Assembly: GCF_008195825.1 (NCBI RefSeq)
Contig: NZ_CP043329.1
Span: 3,534,001 to 3,598,000, forward strand
DNA length: 64,000 nucleotides
Direction: 5' to 3'
From: Pedobacter aquae
GTDB taxonomy: Bacteria; Bacteroidota; Bacteroidia; Sphingobacteriales; Sphingobacteriaceae
Shown here: positions 16,152-23,944 of the stretch, piece by piece
How the letters are laid out: each line of letters begins with the position of its first letter
Numbering within the stretch: position 1 is the first letter of the stretch
The notes under the pieces: model-generated
The model's database searches: none
Told to the model about the DNA's origin: nothing
Seen by the model: only the letters and a program-made list of their open reading frames with translations
Program-made: the position numbers and the translations under genes

Positions 16152-17326
16152 TGGAAGCATACATCATAGCAGGATACAGAACAGCAGTAGGAAAAGCTCC
16201 AAGAGGGGTATTTCGTTTTACCAGAGCAGATGATCTAGCTGCCGAGGTGATACAGCATTTAGTATCCTCTGTACCGGGTTTAGACGTAGAAAGAATAGAC
16301 GATGTGATTGTAGGTAATGCAACTCCGGAAGCGGAACAAGGACTTAACATCGGAAGAATGGTATCCCTAATGGGTTTAAAAACCGATAAGGTACCAGGCG
16401 TTACCGTGAATAGATATTGTGCATCGGGTTTAGATACCATTGCCACGGCAGTAGCAAAAATAAGAGCAGGAATGGCGCATTGCATTGTTGCTGGTGGGGT
16501 AGAAGTAATGTCGGGCATGCCTTTCGGCGGATGGAAAATTGTACCTAATGCAAGAGTGGCTGTAGAAAACCCAGATTGGTATTGGGGCATGGGTTTAACC
16601 GCAGAAGCAGTTGCTAAAGAATTTGAAGTTAGCAGAGAAGACCAAGATAAATTTGCTTTTGAATCGCACCGGAAAGCTGTAGCAGCTTTAGAAAATGGGC
16701 ATTTAAAAGATGGTATTGTGCCTATTAAAGTATCAGAAACTTATGTAGACGAGCAAATGAAAAAGAAAACTCGCGAATATGTGGTTGATACAGATGAAGG
16801 CCCTAGAAAAGATACCAATTTAGAAGCTTTAGCTAAGCTGAAACCAGTTTTTGCTGCCGGAGGATCTATTACTGCCGGAAATTCTTCACAAACATCAGAC
16901 GGGGCAGCTTTTGTTTTAGTAGTGTCTGAAGAGATGCTGAAAGAGCTAAATGTAAAACCTATTGCTAGGTTGGTAAGCTATGCTGTAGCAGGTGTACCAC
17001 CAAGAATTATGGGTATTGGTCCTATAGAGGCTATTCCGAAAGCCTTAAAACAAGCCAATTTAAAACAAGATGATATAGATTTAATTGAGCTGAACGAAGC
17101 TTTTGCATCGCAATCTTTAGCCATCATCAGAAAGTTAAATCTAGATACCAGCAAATTAAATGTAAACGGCGGCGCTATAGCATTAGGGCATCCACTAGGT
17201 TGTACAGGAGCAAAATTATCTGTTCAAATTTTTAACGAGCTTAAAAGAAGAAATCAGAAATACGGTATGGTAACCATGTGTGTAGGAACAGGGCAAGGTG
17301 CAGCCGGGATTTTTGAAGTTTACTAG
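16151..17326 (+). CDS. fadA: Acetyl-CoA C-acyltransferase (3-ketoacyl-CoA thiolase)
   Basis: This 391-residue thiolase cleaves 3-ketoacyl-CoA with CoA to release acetyl-CoA, the last step of a beta-oxidation turn. The catalytic residues are in place: nucleophile C90 (NRYCASGLDT), H347 in ALGHPLGCTGA and C377 in TMCVGTGQG, with the conserved ELNEAFASQ before them. Length is typical. The start codon directly abuts the fourth 77-bp repeat, so its leader in the mRNA is made of repeat sequence. It lies between fadN and fadE. A biosynthetic thiolase role is less likely in this setting. Confidence 0.92.
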   Translation: MEAYIIAGYRTAVGKAPRGVFRFTRADDLAAEVIQHLVSSVPGLDVERIDDVIVGNATPEAEQGLNIGRMVSLMGLKTDKVPGVTVNRYCASGLDTIATAVAKIRAGMAHCIVAGGVEVMSGMPFGGWKIVPNARVAVENPDWYWGMGLTAEAVAKEFEVSREDQDKFAFESHRKAVAALENGHLKDGIVPIKVSETYVDEQMKKKTREYVVDTDEGPRKDTNLEALAKLKPVFAAGGSITAGNSSQTSDGAAFVLVVSEEMLKELNVKPIARLVSYAVAGVPPRIMGIGPIEAIPKALKQANLKQDDIDLIELNEAFASQSLAIIRKLNLDTSKLNVNGGAIALGHPLGCTGAKLSVQIFNELKRRNQKYGMVTMCVGTGQGAAGIFEVY

Positions 17327-17364
17327 AATAAAGAGCAAGGAATAAGGAACAAAGATAAAAGACG
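17327..17364 (+). repeat. Purine-rich short repeat 5' of the four-helix-bundle gene
   Basis: The segment contains AGAGCAAGGAATAAGGAAC and similar GGAACAAAG steps. The same words occur after fadN (15826-15850), and complementary CTTTGTTCC words occur after the four-helix gene (about 17780-17850). They form potential inverted repeats around the gene. Confidence 0.6.
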
Positions 17365-17736
17365 ATGCATAATTTTCGACAGTTAAATATATGGAAAGAT
17401 GCAAGAGCGATTGTTAAAGACGTATATCTACTTACTTCTAAGTTTCCAGTTGATGAAAGATTTGGATTAATAAGTCAGATAAACAGATGTGCAATCTCAG
17501 TTCCTTCAAATATTGCAGAAGGCTCGGCAAGAGGAACCAATAAGGATTTTGCCCACTTTCTAAAAATGAGTTTAGGCTCACTTTATGAGTTAGAAACCCA
17601 ACTGTTTTTGGCTGCTGATTTAAATATGATTTCAGAATCAGATGAAATTTTTGAAAGAATAATTATCCTGCAAAAGATGGTCGTAAATTTTATAAAAACA
17701 TTGAAAGAACAAAGTACAATGAATAAAGAACAATGA
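17365..17736 (+). CDS. Four-helix-bundle protein of the 23S rRNA intervening-sequence family
   Basis: The 123-residue, all-helical protein shows the family signature: start (FRQLNIWKDARAIVKDVYLLT), the FPVDERFGLISQINRCAISVPSNIAEG block and the later FLKMSLGSLYELETQL. Relatives were first found in intervening sequences inside 23S rRNA genes and resemble Avd of diversity-generating retroelements. They form pentameric bundles and bind nucleic acid, but their role is unclear. Here the gene stands alone between fadA and fadE, flanked by GGAACAAAG/CTTTGTTCC repeats. Its last residues (KEQSTMNKEQ) are encoded by repeat-like sequence. No rRNA or reverse transcriptase is nearby. It looks like a small inserted unit. 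Confidence 0.85.
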   Translation: MHNFRQLNIWKDARAIVKDVYLLTSKFPVDERFGLISQINRCAISVPSNIAEGSARGTNKDFAHFLKMSLGSLYELETQLFLAADLNMISESDEIFERIIILQKMVVNFIKTLKEQSTMNKEQ

Positions 17737-17862
17737 AAAAGTATAATTTTCAAAACTTTTACTTAATCATCCAGATAAGAATTCTTTGTTCTTTTTATCC
17801 TAAATAAAAATAACGATGATAGGCAAAATCTTTACTCTTTGTTCCTTTCATCTTTAATCAAA
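17700..17862 (+). repeat. Inverted and dispersed repeats between the four-helix gene and fadE
   Basis: AAAGAACAAAG-type words at the 3' end of the four-helix gene (17703-17735) face ATTCTTTGTTCTTTTT at about 17781-17796, giving a likely hairpin. A further block (about 17813-17862, with ATGATAGGC, CTTTGTTCC and CATCTTTAATCAAAA) is a diverged copy of the 77-bp repeat before the thiolase gene. Confidence 0.6.
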
Positions 17863-17867
17863 AAAAT

Positions 17868-19658
17868 ATGGCAACAATAGAAAAAAAATCAAGCAAAGGA
17901 GGTGAGTTCATAATCACCGAAACAGATTTTCAGGATGTTTTTATTCCAGAAGAGTTTGATGAAGAACAATTAATGATTAAGAAAACCTGCGAAGACTTCT
18001 TACAAGCAGAAGTATTCCCAAATTTGGATAGGATTGATAAACTTGAAGAAGGTCTTATGCCATCTTTAATGGATAAGGCAGGAGAATTGGGTTTACTAGC
18101 CGTTTCTATTCCGGAAGAATATGGTGGTTTTGGTAAAAACTTCAATACTTCTATGTTGGTGGCTGATGCTGTAGGTGCTGGTCACTCTTTTGCAGTAGCC
18201 TTATCCGCACATACCGGAATTGGTACTTTACCTATTCTTTATTATGGTAACGAGGAGCAAAAAGCTAAATACATTCCTAACCTAGCTTCTGGAGAGTGGA
18301 AAGCGGCTTATTGTTTAACAGAGCCAAACTCTGGTTCTGATGCTAATAGCGGAAGAACAAAAGCTAAATTAAATGCAGAGGGTACGCATTATATCATCAA
18401 CGGACAAAAAATGTGGATTACCAATGGTGGTTTTGCCGATGTTTTTATTGTCTTTGCTAAAATTGATGATGATAAAAATTTAACAGCATTTATTGTAGAA
18501 AAAGATTTTGGTGGCGTAACCATGAACCCAGAAGAACATAAAATGGGTATTAAAGGTTCTTCTACCCGTCAGGTTTTCTTTAACGATTGCCCTGTTCCGG
18601 TAGAAAATATGCTTTCAGACCGTGAAAACGGTTTCAAAATAGCGGTTAACATTCTTAACATTGGTCGTATTAAATTAGGTGCTGCAGCTATTGGCTCATC
18701 CCGTAAGGTGATAGATTATGCCATCAATTATTCAAATGAGCGAGTTCAATTTGGGCTTCCAATTTCAAAATTTGGAGCTATCAGATACAAATTAGCAGAA
18801 ATGGCCACCCGCAACTTTGCTGTAGAAAGTGCTGCTTACCGGGCCGGACAAAATATTGATGATGCTTATGATAGATTAGTTGCCGGAGGTATGGATTCTG
18901 GTAAGGCTAAACTTAAATCTACCGAGGAATTTGCTGTAGAATGCGCCATCTTAAAAGTTTGGGGTTCAGAAATGTTAGATTATATAGTTGATGAAGGCGT
19001 ACAAGTTTATGGCGGTATGGGTTTCTCTGCCGATGCTCCTATGGATAGAGCTTACCGCGATAGCCGTATCAATCGTATTTTTGAAGGCACCAATGAGATT
19101 AACCGTTTGCTTATTGTAGATATGCTCTTGAAAAGAGCTATGAAAGGCGAACTAGATTTGATGACACCAGCACAAGCGGTATCAGGCGAACTAATGTCTA
19201 TTCCTGATTTTGCTGAGGAGGATGATGCTTTATTTGCAGCCGAGAAGAAAGCCTTAAAAAATATCAAAAAAGCAGGTTTAATGATAGCCGGAGCTGCGGT
19301 ACAAAAACTGATGATGACTTTAGCTAAAGAGCAAGAAATCTTGATGAATATCGCTGATATTATTGGTGAGGCTTATGTAGCAGAATCAACCATTTTAAGA
19401 GTAGAGAAATTAGTTGCGATGCGTGGCGAAGAAGCTGCTGCCGGACAAATTGATATGATGCGTATTTATATGCAACAAGCTGTTGATAAAGTTTATTTAG
19501 CAGGTAAAGAAGCATTAAATTCTTTTGCCGAAGGCGATGAATTAAATATGATGTTGATGGGTTTAAGAAGGTTTACCAAAGTAGCACCTTTTAACATCAA
19601 AGATGCAAGGCAAAGAGTAGCAAAACAATTGATAGAGGCTAATAAATATTGCTACTAA
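17868..19658 (+). CDS. fadE: Acyl-CoA dehydrogenase (FadE type)
   Basis: The 596-residue flavoprotein introduces the 2,3-double bond in acyl-CoA. It has the N-terminal helical domain, the FAD/substrate segments (AYCLTEPNSGSDAN, KMWITNGGFADVF), and the C-terminal domain with the catalytic glutamate E406 in RINRIFEGTNEINR. A further C-terminal helical extension of about 170 residues makes it the long VLCAD-like form, the length of Bacillus FadE. It is the last fad gene and ends at a strong terminator. Electron transfer would go through ETF, whose genes are not in the window. Confidence 0.92.
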   Translation: MATIEKKSSKGGEFIITETDFQDVFIPEEFDEEQLMIKKTCEDFLQAEVFPNLDRIDKLEEGLMPSLMDKAGELGLLAVSIPEEYGGFGKNFNTSMLVADAVGAGHSFAVALSAHTGIGTLPILYYGNEEQKAKYIPNLASGEWKAAYCLTEPNSGSDANSGRTKAKLNAEGTHYIINGQKMWITNGGFADVFIVFAKIDDDKNLTAFIVEKDFGGVTMNPEEHKMGIKGSSTRQVFFNDCPVPVENMLSDRENGFKIAVNILNIGRIKLGAAAIGSSRKVIDYAINYSNERVQFGLPISKFGAIRYKLAEMATRNFAVESAAYRAGQNIDDAYDRLVAGGMDSGKAKLKSTEEFAVECAILKVWGSEMLDYIVDEGVQVYGGMGFSADAPMDRAYRDSRINRIFEGTNEINRLLIVDMLLKRAMKGELDLMTPAQAVSGELMSIPDFAEEDDALFAAEKKALKNIKKAGLMIAGAAVQKLMMTLAKEQEILMNIADIIGEAYVAESTILRVEKLVAMRGEEAAAGQIDMMRIYMQQAVDKVYLAGKEALNSFAEGDELNMMLMGLRRFTKVAPFNIKDARQRVAKQLIEANKYCY

Positions 19659-19699
19659 AAGAGAAAAGTATAAAAACTAACTAACTAAATTTATACTTG

Positions 19700-19733
19700 A
19701 GTTCGGGGTGTTATTTCACCTCGAACTTTTTTG
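19700..19733 (+). terminator. Rho-independent terminator of the fad block
   Basis: AGTTCGGGGTG (19700-19710) pairs with CACCTCGAACT (19717-19727), with one G-T pair, around a 6-base loop and is followed by a T-run. Confidence 0.85.
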
Positions 19734-19853
19734 TTTTATAGATTGAGGAAGGAGAAATCTCCTTACAAAAGCTGTTCAGATTAAATTGAGTGGCTTTATT
19801 ATATATTAAGATTCTAAGATTTTTGTTTAGAAAAAATGATTAATTTTATACTT

Positions 19854-20069
19854 ATGAAATTATTATTAGATATTCATTCAGATAATTTAAGTATGGTTAT
19901 GGATTTTCTCAAAAATCTTACAGATGTAAAGGTTGAGAAAATTACAGATAAAGATGCTGATTTACTAACGGAGATTAAGGAAATAAAACAAGCTTTTCAA
20001 CATGCAGAAATGCTAAGTTTAGGAAAACTAGAAGCTAAGCCTATTGAAAATTTATTAAATGACTTATAA
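19854..20069 (+). CDS. Antitoxin of a type II toxin-antitoxin pair
   Basis: This small acidic protein (71 residues from the ATG at 19854, 77 from 19836) has a beta-strand start (KLLLDIHSDNLSMVMDFLKNL) and a helical, acidic C-terminus (EIKQAFQHAEMLSLGKLEAKPIENLL) of the kind that wraps a RelE/ParE toxin. Its stop overlaps the start of the toxin gene by 11 bases, so the pair is coupled. No classical DNA-binding motif is obvious. I name it antitoxin from context and shape, not from a recognised family. Confidence 0.72.
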   Translation: MKLLLDIHSDNLSMVMDFLKNLTDVKVEKITDKDADLLTEIKEIKQAFQHAEMLSLGKLEAKPIENLLNDL

Positions 20070-20385
20070 AGTATATACTATTGATTATTTCGATAAGCAA
20101 CTTAAAAAGTTAGTCAAAAAATATCCTTCGCTCAAATCGGAAATCATAGAACTTATTAATTCTCTAAAAGAAAATCCAAATTTAGGAACTCCTATAGGTA
20201 ACAAGTGTTATAAAATAAGATTAGCTATTTCGTCTAAAGGAAAAGGAAAATCAGGAGGTGCAAGAGTAATCTCCTATGTTGCCTTTGTGGATAATCATAT
20301 ATTTCTTTTATCAATTTACGATAAATCCAATCAAGATTCTATTAGCGATATCCAGCTTTTACAATTGTTAGAAAAATTTAAGTAA
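20059..20385 (+). CDS. RelE/ParE-family toxin
   Basis: The 108-residue protein fits the RelE/ParE fold: two N-terminal helices (DYFDKQLKKLVKKYPSLKSEIIELINSL), then beta strands with basic residues (CYKIRLAISSKGKGKSGGARVISYV) and a late strand (NHIFLLSIYDKS). RelE-type members cleave ribosome-bound mRNA and ParE-type inhibit gyrase; the sequence alone does not decide between them. The GNKCYKIRLAISSKGKGKSGG stretch is typical of the Bacteroidota RelE-like group. It overlaps the antitoxin gene. The module may stabilise this variable stretch or act against phages. Confidence 0.82.
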   Translation: MTYKVYTIDYFDKQLKKLVKKYPSLKSEIIELINSLKENPNLGTPIGNKCYKIRLAISSKGKGKSGGARVISYVAFVDNHIFLLSIYDKSNQDSISDIQLLQLLEKFK

Positions 20386-20417
20386 ATATTCCTAAAAGGA
20401 TATTTAAAAGTCATCTT

Positions 20418-20470
20418 ACGCTAGTTCATAGCAAGTGCTTAATATAGTTTACCAATTTTATTGGTTTCTA
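20418..20470 (+). repeat. Hairpin repeat, copy A
   Basis: This is the first of three related units within 1.6 kb. It carries the words GCTAGTTCATAGC and AAGTGCTTA and a hairpin with arms CCAAT and ATTGG. In copy B the same hairpin has arms CCGAT and ATCGG, a paired change that keeps the stem. Confidence 0.7.
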
Positions 20471-20496
20471 ATCTATAAAAGCTTATCAAAGCTATC

Positions 20497-20853
20497 TCAA
20501 GCCAAAAACACCTCAGCCGGAATACCCAATTTCTGGTGCAAAACTTTGGCAATCTTAAGCGTTAAAGGTTTTTTACCACTCAATAAAGAAGAAACATAGC
20601 TTTTGCTCCCAATCCATTCGGTTAAATCTTTGTTTTTTAAACCTTCTTCTTCCATTTTTTGCTTCACTATTGCAATAGGGTCTGGTTTTGGAATTGGGAA
20701 ATGGATATCTTCATATTGTTTTACTAATAATAAGGCAACTTGTAAATCTTCACCTGTTTTACTATCAGGCGAAACGTTTAAATCAAATTGAGTATCTATC
20801 CAAACCAGTAATTCTTCGTACTCTTCTTCGGTTTTTAAAATATGTAAATTCAT
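20497..20853 (-). CDS. higA: HigA-type antitoxin (helix-turn-helix)
   Basis: The 118-residue protein has a Xre-type helix-turn-helix in its C-terminal half (LKNKDLTEWIGSKSYVSSLLSGKKPLTLKIAKVLHQKLGI) and an acidic N-terminal helix region. HigA neutralises HigB and represses the operon. It follows higB with a TGATG overlap (toxin gene first), the reverse of most TA modules but normal for higBA. Direct repeats over the promoter at 21164-21215 are the likely operator. Confidence 0.88.
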   Translation of the reverse strand: MNLHILKTEEEYEELLVWIDTQFDLNVSPDSKTGEDLQVALLLVKQYEDIHFPIPKPDPIAIVKQKMEEEGLKNKDLTEWIGSKSYVSSLLSGKKPLTLKIAKVLHQKLGIPAEVFLA

Positions 20854-21161
20854 CAGTTTTTAAATTTTACAGTAGCTACATCAATTTTATCATACTCTGT
20901 ATGAGTTCCAAACCACTTAATTTGAATCACTTTATAAATAAAAACAACCCTAATGACTAACCTGTAATGATTACCCATAATATTAATCACCACACGGTCA
21001 TCACCAACTAAACTCGCACTTTTATGTATTGCCTTTAATTCTTGAAAATTTTTAAAATCAGCATTCAGAAATTCATAATACCACTCTAATAATGCATTTT
21101 TTGCCTTTGGATATTTAATTGTATAGGCCAAAAGGGTTTTTCTGTTGATGATATTGAACAT
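20853..21161 (-). CDS. higB: HigB-type mRNA interferase toxin
   Basis: The 102-residue protein matches the HigB toxin group: an N-terminal strand and helix (INRKTLLAYTIKYPKAKNALLEWY), a central SASLVGDDRVVINIMGNHYRLVIRV block and the C-terminal IQIKWFGTHTEYDKID with the family His-Glu-Tyr-Asp cluster. HigB cleaves mRNA on the ribosome. The gene is first in the minus-strand higBA operon and starts about 15 bases after the predicted transcription start. Confidence 0.9.
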   Translation of the reverse strand: MFNIINRKTLLAYTIKYPKAKNALLEWYYEFLNADFKNFQELKAIHKSASLVGDDRVVINIMGNHYRLVIRVVFIYKVIQIKWFGTHTEYDKIDVATVKFKN

Positions 21162-21163
21162 CT

Positions 21164-21215
21164 AAAGTTTACTAATGGAGAACAAATATAAAAAGTTTAC
21201 TAATAGAAAACAAAT
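21164..21215 (-). promoter_or_regulatory. higBA promoter inside two direct repeats
   Basis: Two 24-bp near-identical direct repeats (21164-21187 and 21192-21215, offset 28) begin AAAGTTTACTAAT and end AACAAAT. On the minus strand each repeat starts with ATTTGTT, so one supplies the -33 TTTG (21214-21211) and the other the -7 TATATTTG (21190-21183), 20 bp apart. The promoter elements are thus part of the presumed HigA binding sites. Confidence 0.8.
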
Positions 21216-21235
21216 GTGCTATGTGAATTATTTAA

Positions 21236-21300
21236 TCTTACGTTCGTTTGCAATGAATGCCTAAAACGGCTTACGCTATGCTGTCTTTATAAATTTATAA
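21236..21300 (+). repeat. Hairpin repeat, copy C (most diverged)
   Basis: Arms TTCGTT and AATGAA around TGC (about 21242-21256) correspond to the CTCGTT/AACGAG hairpin of copy B and still pair with one G-T. The second half (ACGGCTTACGC) is only loosely related to the other copies. Confidence 0.5.
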
Positions 21301-21375
21301 AGCTTCCCTCGCCAAAATCTTCAAAAATATACTTCCAATTATTCTTTATCTTTAAGCAAATAAAATTTAAATCAT

Positions 21376-21840
21376 ATGAAAAAGATAATGTTAACGATTG
21401 CCGTGGCAATGTGTTTAAATGCAGTTGCTATGGCTCAAACTACTACTGAAAAATTGGGCGAGTGGAAAATAGTAACTGTTGTAGAATCTATAGTGCCTAT
21501 GGGTTTGGGAAGATCAAGAATGATAGAAAATACAACTGAAGTTAATACCGAGCAGTTTCGGACCAGTCGTACAGATGGACAAAAATCTGATCAAAAAAGT
21601 GTAAGCAGAAGCGAATTAAAAGTAGAAAATTTTGATGAAGCCAAATTATTGAACTTTTTTAGTGCGGCGGGTATCAATTTTCAAAATATAGCTTCTAACG
21701 ATGCTATGATTGGGGCAAGAATTATGGAATTAGAAGCAGCTGGCTTTAAACTCATTTATGTTACCAGTGCCGTAGAAAGCCATGCTGGTAAAGACGATTC
21801 TGGAGGTATTTTCATTACCAGAATGTTCTTTAAAAAGTAA
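21376..21840 (+). CDS. Small secreted protein, unknown function
   Basis: The 154-residue protein has a clear signal peptide (about 1-20, KKIMLTIAVAMCLNAVAMA before QTTT) and a mature part of mixed alpha/beta character with no cysteine. I see no catalytic or binding motif. It sits between two hairpin repeats and ends at a good terminator. I do not recognise the family. Confidence 0.65.
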   Translation: MKKIMLTIAVAMCLNAVAMAQTTTEKLGEWKIVTVVESIVPMGLGRSRMIENTTEVNTEQFRTSRTDGQKSDQKSVSRSELKVENFDEAKLLNFFSAAGINFQNIASNDAMIGARIMELEAAGFKLIYVTSAVESHAGKDDSGGIFITRMFFKK

Positions 21841-21856
21841 GTTTAAGATATTTTTA

Positions 21857-21889
21857 AGCTAGCCTATAATCATTTAGGCTGGCTTTTTA
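21857..21889 (+). terminator. Rho-independent terminator
   Basis: AGCTAGCCTA (21857-21866) pairs with TAGGCTGGCT (21875-21884), with one G-T pair, and runs into a T-tract. It ends the small secreted-protein gene. Confidence 0.82.
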
Positions 21890-21890
21890 C

Positions 21891-21948
21891 ATTGCGCTCG
21901 TTTGTAACGAGTGCTTATATGGTTTGCCGATTTTATCGGTTTCTAAGG
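21891..21948 (+). repeat. Hairpin repeat, copy B (best preserved)
   Basis: Two stems are visible: CTCGTT-TGT-AACGAG and CCGAT-TTT-ATCGG, joined by TGCTTATATGGTTTG. The unit matches copy A at 20418-20470 over its whole length, with several paired base changes. Confidence 0.75.
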
Positions 21949-21959
21949 CCTAAGTTTAA

Positions 21960-22355
21960 CTATTTTAGAATATTTTCAGAATCGTAAATCAAAACCTTAT
22001 TCCATAAATGCTCACTTTCTTTGATGAATACTTTATGAGCAGCTTCTTCCTGGTATTGGTCATGTGCTTCTTTTGAAACAAAAGTTACCATCAAGCAGTA
22101 GCTGTAAGAATCATCAATAACGGGTCTGTTGGTGCTTGCAGGAGTTCCTAAATGCATGCTGCTAATATGTTTAGATGCCTTTAAGAAAGTTGTAAGAGAA
22201 GTTTCAAACTTTAAACGGTCTTCTTTACTTTCAGGATTTTTTAACCAGAAGAGCACAGTATGTACAAATTTTCCATTTTCTTTTTGCGCCATAACAGATT
22301 CAGATTTTATTAAACATATTAAACTGATGATGAATACCAAGAAATACTTTTTCAT
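21960..22355 (-). CDS. Secreted Dabb (stress-responsive A/B barrel) domain protein
   Basis: The 131-residue product has a signal peptide (about 1-23, ending VMA before QKEN) and then a ferredoxin-like Dabb domain: FVHTVLFWLKNPESKEDRLKFETSL at the start, HISSMHLGTPAST in the middle and YSYCLMVTFVSKEAHDQYQEEAAHKVFI near the end. Dabb proteins form dimeric barrels; some are enzymes, many have no known role. The signal peptide marks this as the exported subgroup common in Bacteroidota. It is monocistronic. Confidence 0.85.
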   Translation of the reverse strand: MKKYFLVFIISLICLIKSESVMAQKENGKFVHTVLFWLKNPESKEDRLKFETSLTTFLKASKHISSMHLGTPASTNRPVIDDSYSYCLMVTFVSKEAHDQYQEEAAHKVFIKESEHLWNKVLIYDSENILK

Positions 22356-22549
22356 GATGATTATTATTAAAATCTAAATATACATTTTAAACAAGATTTA
22401 AAGGGAGCTGTTCTTTTCAAACTCTAATGATTGTAACCAATTTGATATAAGTGTATCATTAAAGATGATTTTTTACGTATCGGGCAAACACATAACCCGT
22501 AATTTGACGTTAAATAATGTTAAAGCTTAGGTTTATATAAAAAGATAAA

Positions 22550-22557
22550 TAAATTTG
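22550..22557 (+). promoter_or_regulatory. Probable -7 element of the FKBP operon
   Basis: TAAATTTG fits TAnnTTTG and lies 13 bases before the ATG at 22571, so the mRNA would be nearly leaderless. The -33 region has only a partial match (TTAG at 22527-22530). Confidence 0.45.
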
Positions 22558-22570
22558 TAAATTATTAAAG

Positions 22571-23053
22571 ATGAAGAAGTACGTTTGGTTAGTTTTAGTT
22601 GCGGTTACAGCATTGTTTAGTTCTTGTTTAAAGAGCGATTATGTTGACCCTTACAAGCAAGCAGAAGAACAATTAAAAAAAGACGAAGAAATTATCAAGC
22701 GTTTTATTGCCGATAACAATATCAATGCAGTAAGACATGAATCTGGTATGTACTATCAGGTTATCAATGCTGGGACGGGTAATTTCGACTATAAAACCAA
22801 TAGCAATCCTAATATAACGATAAATTATACAGGTAGATTATTAAACGGAAATGTTTTTGATAGCAGAGCCGACTATAGTAGTAGATTAGGAAATTTCATT
22901 ATAGGGTGGAGATTGGGCATCCCCTTAATACAAAAAGGTGGAGAAATCAGATTATTAATCCCATCTTTATACGCTTATGGCCCAAGCGGTAGAGGAAGCA
23001 TACCTCCAAATGCCGTTTTAGATTTTGATATAGAATTAACAGAAATACAATAA
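22571..23053 (+). CDS. FKBP-type peptidyl-prolyl isomerase, lipoprotein
   Basis: The 160-residue product has a lipoprotein signal (lipobox LFSSC, Cys at about 19) and one FKBP domain with the expected landmarks: ITINYTGRLLNGNVFDSR, then FIIGWRLGIPLIQKGGEIRLLIPSLYAYG and PPNAVLDFDIELTEI. These enzymes turn proline peptide bonds during folding of exported proteins. It is followed after 1 base by a second FKBP gene, forming an operon. Attachment to the outer membrane's periplasmic face is the usual fate. Confidence 0.9.
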   Translation: MKKYVWLVLVAVTALFSSCLKSDYVDPYKQAEEQLKKDEEIIKRFIADNNINAVRHESGMYYQVINAGTGNFDYKTNSNPNITINYTGRLLNGNVFDSRADYSSRLGNFIIGWRLGIPLIQKGGEIRLLIPSLYAYGPSGRGSIPPNAVLDFDIELTEIQ

Positions 23054-23054
23054 G

Positions 23055-23924
23055 ATGATAAAGAAATTATTCGGGTTTTTACTTGTAGCTATGAGTATGT
23101 TGGCTATCTCTTGCGAGAAAGAAACCAGAAGTTTAAAAGAGATAGAAGACCAATTAATTCAAGAATACATCAGGAGTAATAATCTAAGTTTTGAAAAAGA
23201 TTCTACAGGTTTTTATTATCAGGTGATAGATGAAGGAAATACAAATTTGCCTATCTTAAAATATTCTGATAGAGTTAGAATTGGTCAAAAAACAACTTCT
23301 ATTAATAAGACTGTAAATTCTGAAACATCCATTTATAATCCTACCCAACCAGATTTTATAGGTTATATAAGACCTATTCCATGGAGAGAAGGCATTAGAA
23401 AATTAAGAAAAGGTGGTGTGGTAAGATTGCTTATTCCTTCCTATTTAGCTTATGGAAAAGAAGGGCAAGGAACCAATGTACCGGGTAATGCTATTTTAGA
23501 TACCAGAATAGAAGTTGCAGATGATACCAATCTAGAACTCTATGAAGATAGGCTCATTAATAGATACTTAACAGAAAAGAATATCACGGCCATTAAAGAT
23601 GTTTCTGGAGTTTATTATCAGATTAGTGCTGCCGGAGATAGTAATTTTCCTACTGTAGATTCAGAAATTACCATTGCTTATACAGGAAGATTGTTAACTG
23701 GTACCGTATTTGACTCTAGAACTGCTGCCAACCCATTAAATTCAAAACTTTCTGAGTTAATTGAAGGATGGAAAATTGCTTTACCTAAAATTGGCGTAGG
23801 TGGAAAAATAAAAATCATTGTTCCATCAAGATTGGCTTATGGAGAAAGAGGTGCAGGACAAGGAAGTCTTATAGGCCCTAATACCATGCTTGAGTTTGAT
23901 ATAGAATTGATTGCTAAAAAATAA
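23055..23924 (+). CDS. Two-domain FKBP-type isomerase lipoprotein
   Basis: A lipoprotein signal (LAISCEK, Cys near 20) precedes two FKBP-like domains. The C-terminal one (about 175-289) is complete: ITIAYTGRLLTGTVFDSR, IEGWKIALPKIGVGGKIKIIVPSRLAYG, TMLEFDIELI. The N-terminal one (about 35-165) keeps GIRKLRKGGVVRLLIPSYLAYG but has lost the YTG-L-G-VFDS segment, so it is probably not an enzyme and may serve substrate binding. It lies 1 base after the single-domain gene; duplication within the operon is likely. Confidence 0.87.
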   Translation: MIKKLFGFLLVAMSMLAISCEKETRSLKEIEDQLIQEYIRSNNLSFEKDSTGFYYQVIDEGNTNLPILKYSDRVRIGQKTTSINKTVNSETSIYNPTQPDFIGYIRPIPWREGIRKLRKGGVVRLLIPSYLAYGKEGQGTNVPGNAILDTRIEVADDTNLELYEDRLINRYLTEKNITAIKDVSGVYYQISAAGDSNFPTVDSEITIAYTGRLLTGTVFDSRTAANPLNSKLSELIEGWKIALPKIGVGGKIKIIVPSRLAYGERGAGQGSLIGPNTMLEFDIELIAKK

Positions 23925-23944
23925 TTGCAGATACTACACAAGAT

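Noticed and set aside
17365-17736. Avd gene of a diversity-generating retroelement
   Set aside because: The fold is related, but there is no reverse transcriptase, template repeat or variable target gene nearby.
17365-17736. 23S rRNA intervening sequence
   Set aside because: No rRNA sequence surrounds the gene; it lies between two beta-oxidation genes.
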